In this document: piece by piece, positions 1 through 4,748 of the stretch
How the letters are laid out: each line of letters opens with the position of its first letter
Position numbering within the stretch: position 1 is the stretch's first letter
NCBI GenBank assembly: GCA_016178435.1
Contig: JACOTK010000197.1
Span: 1 to 6,395, forward strand
Direction: 5' to 3'
DNA length: 6,395 nucleotides
Source of the DNA: Actinomycetota bacterium
GTDB lineage: Bacteria > Actinomycetota > Acidimicrobiia > Acidimicrobiales > CADCSY01
The notes under the pieces: model-generated
The model's database searches: none
What the model saw: only the letters and a program-made list of their open reading frames with translations
What the model was told of the DNA's origin: nothing
Position numbers and translations under genes: made by a program

Positions 1-12
1 GCGTGAGCACGC
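1..12. other. Short inverted repeat just after the last gene
   Basis: GCGTG and CACGC flank a two-base centre, immediately beyond the TAG of the Ddn-like gene. It could be part of a terminator stem cut by the window edge, but no T-rich run is visible and the stem is too short to call. On the minus strand it also contains a GTG that might begin a following gene. Confidence 0.2.
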
Positions 13-474
13 CTAGGAGGCCGGCGTGCAGATCACGACCGGGATGTCGCGTTCGGTGCGGGCCTGGTAGCTGTCGTAGGACTTGTACATGGCCACGAGG
101 CGCTGCCAGAGGGGTCCCTTTTCCTCGGGTGTTGCGGTGCGGGCGACCATCCGGGTCGTGGTCCTCCCGATCTGGACGGTGACCTCGGGGTTGTCGGCGA
201 GGTTGAGGTACCAGGCGGGATGATGGGCCATCCCGCCCTTGGACGCGACCAGCACCACGTCATCGCCGTCGGCCAGGTAGAGCAGCGGAACCGTTCGTGG
301 TTGACCGGACCTGCGCCCCGTCGTGGTGAGCAGGCAGATCGGCGCACGACGTGAGAAACGTCCACCGACCTTTCCGCTGCTGATGCGATAGACAGCCGTG
401 TTCACCGGCGACATGCCCTTGAGCACCCCCGACAGCAAGCGTTCCTGCAGGGGCGTATACGGCTTGGAGGACAT
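13..474 (-). CDS. Ddn-like F420-dependent nitroreductase-family (DUF385) protein
   Basis: 153 residues, typical of the small split-barrel family that includes Mycobacterium tuberculosis Ddn, an F420H2-dependent quinone reductase and nitroimidazole activator. Against Ddn as I remember it, the sequence aligns without gaps over its length. Shared segments include LLTTTGRRSGQPR (48-60), ASKGG at 77-81, WYLNLADNPEV (88-98), AMYKSYDSYQ (128-137) and IPVVIC at 144-149. The substrate-pocket residues reported for Ddn at Ser78, Tyr130, Tyr133 and Tyr136 fall on identical residues here. The one at Tyr65 is Leu, with Tyr at the next position. It likely binds F420H2 and reduces a quinone or similar acceptor (inference from family). 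It starts 10 bases after mftE with no clear ribosome binding site, so it is probably read in the same transcript. An in-frame extension into mftE up to 642 is rejected because it has no family similarity. Confidence 0.88.
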   Translation of the reverse strand: MSSKPYTPLQERLLSGVLKGMSPVNTAVYRISSGKVGGRFSRRAPICLLTTTGRRSGQPRTVPLLYLADGDDVVLVASKGGMAHHPAWYLNLADNPEVTVQIGRTTTRMVARTATPEEKGPLWQRLVAMYKSYDSYQARTERDIPVVICTPAS

Positions 475-484
475 GGCGCCGAGG

Positions 485-1213
485 CTAAACGCCGGCGACC
501 CAGCCGGCAACGGTGGTCTCGAGGTTGTCCGACAGGGTCTCGAGGAGTTGCCGGCCTTCCTCGTCGGAGGCTCCGGTTGGGTCACCCAGGACGCCGTTCG
601 GCGAGATGGCCCGTACGCCCTCGGCCCGGAGGGTGTGGGCAAGGGCGGACAACGGCTCGGTCGTGCCGGGCGCCGCTTGATCGAGACGGACGAGCTCGGG
701 CGCGATGGCCAACATCAGCGAGGTCTCGGTCCGGCCCGCATGGGCATCGGCCTCGGCCAACCTGGGGTACCAGGCCATCACGCGGCGGCCCTCCACGACC
801 AGACGCGCGATCGCCTTTTCGAGTGGCGCCGCATTTCCGCCGTGTCCGCAGACGAGCACGATACCGGCGTGCCAGTCGTCGGCGGAGCGGACGAGCTCGA
901 TGATGAGATGCTCGAAGGCATCCCGGCCGATGGAGAGCGTTCCGGTGAAGCCTGCGTGCTCGCCACTCGATCCGTAGGCGAGGACGGGGGCAACGACGAC
1001 GTCGGGCCTTCGACGTGCCAGCTCATCCGCGAGCGCAACCGCCACCCGGGAGTCGGTGTCGAGAGGAAGGTGCGGGCCGTGCTGCTCGGTGGCGCCGATC
1101 GGGACCACGAGCAGGGCGCCGCCTCCATCGTGCGCCTCACCGCGGGCTTCCGGCCAGGTCATCGTGGCCAGGTGCGGTCCCCCCGCCGCGCGGGAAGGGG
1201 ACCTGGTGTTCAT
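485..1213 (-). CDS. mftE: Mycofactocin biosynthesis peptidyl-dipeptidase MftE (creatininase family)
   Basis: 242 residues, usual for MftE. The known MftE role is to cleave the MftC-modified precursor peptide MftA, releasing the C-terminal Val-Tyr-derived core that matures into mycofactocin, a redox cofactor for certain alcohol dehydrogenases. Creatininase-family metal ligands are visible: E43 and H45 in TEQHGPHLPLDTD (42-54), D54, H124 in CGHGGN (122-127) and E163 in DAHAGRTETSLML (156-168). SPNGVLGDPTGA at 204-215 is close to the MftE consensus and separates it from other creatininase-family amidohydrolases. The ATG at 1213 overlaps the etfB stop by ATGA but has no strong ribosome binding site, so translation may depend on coupling; Met18 at 1162 is an alternative start. 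No mftA, mftB or mftC is in the window. A non-mycofactocin creatininase-family amidohydrolase is possible but less likely. Confidence 0.9.
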   Translation of the reverse strand: MNTRSPSRAAGGPHLATMTWPEARGEAHDGGGALLVVPIGATEQHGPHLPLDTDSRVAVALADELARRRPDVVVAPVLAYGSSGEHAGFTGTLSIGRDAFEHLIIELVRSADDWHAGIVLVCGHGGNAAPLEKAIARLVVEGRRVMAWYPRLAEADAHAGRTETSLMLAIAPELVRLDQAAPGTTEPLSALAHTLRAEGVRAISPNGVLGDPTGASDEEGRQLLETLSDNLETTVAGWVAGV

Positions 1214-2091
1214 GTCAGGTAGCCCCAGGTGCGCAGTTGGTCGAGAATGCGTTCTGCGGCCTCGGGCGCCTCGAGCACGAGCGTCTGCGGCGGCGTGCGC
1301 TCGACGAGCGCACCGGTCAGGGCAAGGACCCGTTCGCGCGGGCTCAGCGTCAACGACGGCGGAGGCAGGGTTCGGGCCCGCGGGCGATAGGGCCCGACGC
1401 GGGTGGGCGCGAGATGGGGTGCGCCCACAGGTGTCGGAGCGGGGCGGACCTCGACGGTCGCCTTGCGGGCCTCGATCACCCTGGTCAGCGCGGCGCGCCG
1501 CAGACGTGCGGCGCCCGACTCGACCGACAGGATCGCGGGGGCCTGGATGCGAAGACGTTCGCGACGGCCCCCGTCGAGTCGGCGTTGCGCGCTCAGGCCA
1601 CATGGGGACCGACCGTCGGGAGCGATGCTCACGAGACCCAGCGCCTGGGCGAAGCCCATGGCTCCTGCCAGGAACGCAGGGACCGAACCCGACCCTCGAT
1701 CGAGACTCCAGTCGCCGCACAGGACCAGGTCGACGCCCAGACCCTTGAACGTCTCGGCCAGGGCACGGGCCACGTCCTGGCTCGCCATCGCGGTGTCGCC
1801 GTCCACTCGCAATGCCTGCGTTGCGCCTGCGGCGAGCGCCTCTCGCAGCATTGTCTCGGAGCCGGCCGGGCCGACGCTCACCACGACGACATCGGCTCCC
1901 CATGTCCCGCCCAGCTGCAGCGCCAGCTCCAGGGCGGCCTGATCGGCGCCCGATGCGCCGGAGAAACGGGCATCGGTGTGCACGGCTCCGGTCAGGGAGT
2001 CGATCTCGGGGCGAAGGTCCACCCACTTCATGGCAACCCCGAGACGGGCCGCCCCGAGACGGGCGCCGCCGGCGGTCATGGGAGCGCTCAC
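1210..2091 (-). CDS. etfB: Electron transfer flavoprotein beta subunit
   Basis: 293 residues from the GTG at 2091; ordinary EtfB is about 250-260. It is the partner of EtfA and carries the surface that docks dehydrogenases. The first strand and loop, LGVAMKWVDLRPEID, lie at 17-31, in place of the more usual MKIVVCVKQVPD type of start. GDWSLDRGSGSVPAFLA at 126-142 matches the nucleotide-binding loop region. RRLDGGRRERLRIQAPAILS at 170-189 matches the ETF-beta core. L202, six residues before the ALA of EARK (A208), falls at the recognition-loop leucine of human ETF-beta, which anchors partner enzymes. The chain continues with a Pro/Arg-rich linker at about 216-252 and a C-terminal helix ending in WGYLT. 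The start is uncertain: GTG at 2091 overlaps the fixX stop, ATG at 2079 is also possible, and neither has a strong ribosome binding site. The stop overlaps mftE by ATGA. Confidence 0.9.
   Translation of the reverse strand: MSAPMTAGGARLGAARLGVAMKWVDLRPEIDSLTGAVHTDARFSGASGADQAALELALQLGGTWGADVVVVSVGPAGSETMLREALAAGATQALRVDGDTAMASQDVARALAETFKGLGVDLVLCGDWSLDRGSGSVPAFLAGAMGFAQALGLVSIAPDGRSPCGLSAQRRLDGGRRERLRIQAPAILSVESGAARLRRAALTRVIEARKATVEVRPAPTPVGAPHLAPTRVGPYRPRARTLPPPSLTLSPRERVLALTGALVERTPPQTLVLEAPEAAERILDQLRTWGYLT
2037..2064 (-). repeat. In-frame 15-base tandem duplication at the etfB N-terminus
   Basis: The 13-base unit GCCCGTCTCGGGG occurs at 2064-2052 and again at 2049-2037, a period of 15 bases or five codons. 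It encodes the repeated ARLG at EtfB residues 10-13 and 15-18, just before the first beta strand. The copies are identical over 13 bases. Confidence 0.8.
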
Positions 2092-2486
2092 GACTTCTTG
2101 TAGACCACGCCGTGGCCCCCCTCGGGGTACGACCAGGTAATGGCGCCCTCGTTGTTGCAGATCATGTAGCACGTGCCGCACTCGAAGCATTCCTCGTAGT
2201 TGAAGAGGATGCCTCCGTCGGCGGTCGGCACGAACAGGGCGGCCGGACACGCGCCGACACACGAACGGGTTGTGCAGCTGCGACAGACCTCGCTGTCGAC
2301 CTCGATGTGCGCCTTCTCGGCGACGCGGAAATCGACGGTTGCCATGCGGTCCTCGAAGGCCATGGATCCCCAGGCGTCCGAGCGGCCGGCCTCTCGTGGC
2401 ACGTCTCCCACCGGCGTCGTCGGCCTCGTCGTTGTCGCCTCAGCGGTGTGCGCCAGGTTGGTGCCGTCGTCCGATCGTGATCTCAT
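2088..2486 (-). CDS. fixX: FixX ferredoxin-like iron-sulfur protein
   Basis: 132 residues from the ATGA-overlap start; known FixX proteins are usually nearer 95. FixX carries the Fe-S cluster that works with FixC in passing electrons from ETF to quinone. Residues 1 to about 48 form a polar extension rich in Arg, Ser, Thr, Asp and Pro with no recognised motif. The ferredoxin domain follows, with cysteines at 68, 71, 76 and 80 (the last followed by Pro) and a second set at 100, 103, 106 and 110 in CFECGTCYMIC. The end, ITWSYPEGGHGVVYK at 116-130, is typical of FixX. Eight cysteines could hold two [4Fe-4S] clusters, although the first set has four rather than two residues between its second and third cysteines. 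Start at 2486 is chosen for its GAGGA site; Met48 or Met42 could be alternative starts giving a compact protein. The stop overlaps the etfB start by GTGA. Confidence 0.92.
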   Translation of the reverse strand: MRSRSDDGTNLAHTAEATTTRPTTPVGDVPREAGRSDAWGSMAFEDRMATVDFRVAEKAHIEVDSEVCRSCTTRSCVGACPAALFVPTADGGILFNYEECFECGTCYMICNNEGAITWSYPEGGHGVVYKKS

Positions 2487-3787
2487 CCGAAGGTCCTCAG
2501 TCCGGTCCATGCATCCCTGGCGAGGTCACGCAGGCGAACGCCCGATCGCTTGATCTCCTGGCGGCCCAACGCGACCATGCCCTTCTTCGGGCTGGGGTTG
2601 TCAACGGTGAACATGCGCTCGGCAAGGTTGCACGCGAGCTGGGGATAGCGGGACTGCACCCGATCCGAGAGCACCAGCCCCGGTGCGCGGCGCAGCTTCT
2701 TGTGGTCGGCGAGCACGAAGCTGTTCTCCAGGCGCCTTCGGTAGCCCTCCAGCGGCTGGGCCACGACGCCGCCCCGGGTCAGTGCCTCGACAACAGCCTC
2801 GCCGGCGGCGGCGCCCGAGCCGATCGCGAAGTTCACCCCTTCCAGCCAGATGCCTGCCGCGAGGCACATGGCAGCGGCATCGCCTGCGATGAGCAGGTTG
2901 TCCTGTCCGAGCTCGGGCATCATGTCGTAGCCACCCTCGGGAATGAGGTGGGCGGAGTACTCCTTCAGCTCAGCTCCCTCGACCAGGGGGGCGATGGCCG
3001 GATGGGTCTTCATCTCCGCAAGGATGTCCTCGGGCCGACGCTTGGAGGCGGCAAGACCCGGCAGCGACAACACGAGCCCCACGGCGATCGAATCGAGGTT
3101 CGTGTAGATGAACCCGCCACCGGGGACGTCGCCGGTGCAGCCCACGATCTCGAAATCGGCGCCCTCCAGGCCGCGCAGTCCGAAGCGCTCCTCGATGTCC
3201 CGGCGGGGCAGGGCGAGCACCTCCTTGACGCCGAGGGTGAAGTGGTCGGCCTCGGCGTGGTGATAGAGCCCTGCCTCCTTGGCAAGAAACGAGTTGACCC
3301 CGTCACAGGCGATCACCGTGCGGGCCTCGATGTCGCCGTCGGGGCGGTCCGTCCGCACCCCGACGATGGCGCCGGCCTCGTTGCGCAGGAGACCGGTTGC
3401 GGTCGTCGAGCAGACCAGGACCGCTCCGGCGGCCTCCGCCTTGCCGGCCAACCAGGCGTCGAAGTCGGGCCTGAACGCGGTCGCCCCGTTGTAGGGCGGG
3501 CTTCCCCATGCGCTCGTGCGATAGTCGATCGTCAGAGCCTGGCCGGCGGTCAGCATGGTGGTGCAACGCCGGGTCACCCAGCGCTGGACAGGCGCCTCAT
3601 CCCACCATTGGGGAATGAGCCCGTCGAGGATGCGCCCGTAGATGACCCCGCCGTACATGTTCTTCGAGCCGGGGAAGGGACCGCGTTCGAGCAGGCAGAC
3701 CGAGGCGCCGCCCTGCGCGAGCACCAACGCCGCGGCCGATCCGGCAGGCCCCGCGCCCACGACGACGGCATCAAAACGTTCGGTCAT
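2483..3787 (-). CDS. fixC: FixC family electron transfer flavoprotein:quinone oxidoreductase
   Basis: 434 residues, a normal FixC length. FixC is the flavoprotein part of ETF:quinone oxidoreductase. It takes electrons from ETF and, with FixX, reduces membrane quinone; it sits on the membrane without a true transmembrane helix, and none is seen here. Visible motifs are the N-terminal FAD-binding GAGPAG at 11-16, ERGPFPGSKNMYGG at 34-47 (close to the FixC consensus), the mid-protein ACDGVNS at 160-166, and the second FAD motif AGDAAA at 301-306 followed by EGVNFAIGSG at 316-325. A longer in-frame start at 3853 is rejected: the ATG at 3787 has a well placed GGAG, gives the family N-terminus directly, and avoids a long overlap with etfA. 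It starts one base after the etfA stop and overlaps fixX by ATGA. The protein lacks the C-terminal Fe-S domain of single-chain ETF-QO, so FixX should supply the cluster. A role in flavin-based bifurcation, as in some FixABCX systems, cannot be excluded. Confidence 0.94.
   Translation of the reverse strand: MTERFDAVVVGAGPAGSAAALVLAQGGASVCLLERGPFPGSKNMYGGVIYGRILDGLIPQWWDEAPVQRWVTRRCTTMLTAGQALTIDYRTSAWGSPPYNGATAFRPDFDAWLAGKAEAAGAVLVCSTTATGLLRNEAGAIVGVRTDRPDGDIEARTVIACDGVNSFLAKEAGLYHHAEADHFTLGVKEVLALPRRDIEERFGLRGLEGADFEIVGCTGDVPGGGFIYTNLDSIAVGLVLSLPGLAASKRRPEDILAEMKTHPAIAPLVEGAELKEYSAHLIPEGGYDMMPELGQDNLLIAGDAAAMCLAAGIWLEGVNFAIGSGAAAGEAVVEALTRGGVVAQPLEGYRRRLENSFVLADHKKLRRAPGLVLSDRVQSRYPQLACNLAERMFTVDNPSPKKGMVALGRQEIKRSGVRLRDLARDAWTGLRTFG
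2494..2498 (-). promoter_or_regulatory. Ribosome binding site that decides the fixX start
   Basis: GAGGA, seven bases ahead of the ATG at 2486, within the end of fixC. It favours the ATGA-overlap start, and thus the long N-terminal extension of FixX, over the in-frame Met codons at 2510 or further downstream. Confidence 0.6.
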
Positions 3788-3788
3788 G

Positions 3789-4748
3789 TCAGGTCTCCAC
3801 GTCGGTTGACGACAACAGTCTGCCGGCCAACTCGTCGATGAGCGCGCGGGCATCGCAGACGATCGCGAGATCTGCCATGGTCATCATGGGACAGCTCGCG
3901 TCGAGGTTCACCGAGATGATGTGGTCGGGATGGCCGAGGCCACTGGTGTGCTGCACGGCTCCGGATATGGCGAAGGCGAGGTAGAGGCGGGGTTTGACGG
4001 CGACGCCCGTGGTGCCGATCTGACGCTCGAACGGAACCCATCCGGCATCGGCGGCCACGCGGGTGGCCCCCAGTGAGGCCCCCAACGCGGTGGCGATCTT
4101 GCCGAGGCGGGCAAAGAGCTCGGCACTGCCGAGGCCTTGGCCACCGGCAACGATGCGAGGCGCCTCGCCGAGGTCCATCGTGGCGGGGTCAGGGGGCATG
4201 ATCTCGACCAGCTCGGGGTTGCCCGACGACGAGGTCGGCGAGAAGGGGAGGTTGAGCAGTTCCAGCTGGGGCGGCTGCTCACGGTGTTCGACGGATGGAT
4301 CGACCCCACGGACTCCGGGCTGCATGGTGACCACCACCGGGACCGGCGTCTCGTAGAGCTCGCCGACAAGGCCGCCTCGGCGGGCGACCTCGACGCGGGT
4401 GCCATGTTCGGCGAAGGTGAGCCTGATCGCCCCGGTCAGAAGGGGCCGGCGCAGCACCGCTGCAAGATGGGGCGCAAGGTCACGTCCGTCGGGCGAGGCG
4501 GGCAGGATCACCGCCGCATGAGGGGCGATCGTGTCGAACAGGGCCTCCGCCCAGGCGGCGGGTCGGTAGTCGCCGGCCTCCCAGCCCAGCAGCCGGCCGG
4601 CGGGTTGCACCACCATCTCGCGGGCGGCGGTCTCGACGCCCGTGCCCACGAGCAGCGCGGAGCCTCCGCCCTCGGCGATGGTCTCCTCACCGCCGAGGGG
4701 CAGGATGCCGTCGCGGACGGGAACGATCGCAAGCGCACCGGTGCTCAC
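3789..4748 (-). CDS. etfA: Electron transfer flavoprotein alpha subunit
   Basis: 319 residues, close to the usual EtfA length. EtfA and EtfB form a soluble heterodimer that carries electrons from flavin dehydrogenases to ETF:quinone oxidoreductase. Residues 1 to about 185 form the less conserved N-terminal domain. The C-terminal FAD domain is clear: AGGQGLGSAE at 201-210, GATRVAADAGWVP at 227-239 (R230 matches the flavin-binding arginine of EtfA), QIGTTG at 243-248 (T247), ISGAVQH at 261-267 (H267 matches the flavin-contacting histidine) and SVNLDASCPM at 279-288. In most EtfA proteins the last motif reads INKD; here the lysine is leucine. The GTG start at 4748 overlaps the upstream TGA and has a GGAG seven bases ahead. 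fixC begins one base after the stop. Its place directly after the TMADH-like flavoenzyme suggests that enzyme as electron donor (inference). The partner EtfB is encoded two genes further on. Confidence 0.95.
   Translation of the reverse strand: MSTGALAIVPVRDGILPLGGEETIAEGGGSALLVGTGVETAAREMVVQPAGRLLGWEAGDYRPAAWAEALFDTIAPHAAVILPASPDGRDLAPHLAAVLRRPLLTGAIRLTFAEHGTRVEVARRGGLVGELYETPVPVVVTMQPGVRGVDPSVEHREQPPQLELLNLPFSPTSSSGNPELVEIMPPDPATMDLGEAPRIVAGGQGLGSAELFARLGKIATALGASLGATRVAADAGWVPFERQIGTTGVAVKPRLYLAFAISGAVQHTSGLGHPDHIISVNLDASCPMMTMADLAIVCDARALIDELAGRLLSSTDVET
3795..3798 (-). promoter_or_regulatory. Ribosome binding site that fixes the fixC start
   Basis: GGAG (within GTGGAG) lies seven bases ahead of the ATG at 3787. 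It favours that ATG over the in-frame Met at 3853, which lies inside etfA and would add 22 residues with no family similarity. Confidence 0.65.

Noticed and set aside
1..12. Rho-independent terminator after the Ddn-like gene.
   Set aside because: The stem is only about five base pairs with no T tract, and the window ends there, so it is listed only as a weak inverted repeat.
398..1222. Plus-strand open frame of 274 codons opposite mftE.
   Set aside because: It mirrors mftE almost exactly and has no recognisable fold or motif.
1214..2026. Upstream extension of the mftE frame to a 513-residue protein, a possible fusion.
   Set aside because: The added part is Arg-rich, lies in another frame over etfB and has no domain similarity; the ATGA-overlap start gives a normal MftE length.
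1015..2103. Plus-strand open frame of 362 codons opposite etfB and part of mftE.
   Set aside because: Antisense shadow of motif-supported genes; no domain, no good ribosome binding site.
2092..2262. Upstream extension of etfB into fixX.
   Set aside because: The added residues are an out-of-frame reading of the FixX cysteine region and do not resemble EtfB.
2270..3841. Long plus-strand open frame of 523 codons opposite fixC and fixX.
   Set aside because: It is antisense to two genes with clear family motifs, its translation is Arg/Gly/Ala-rich with no recognisable domain, and long antisense frames are expected in GC-rich DNA.
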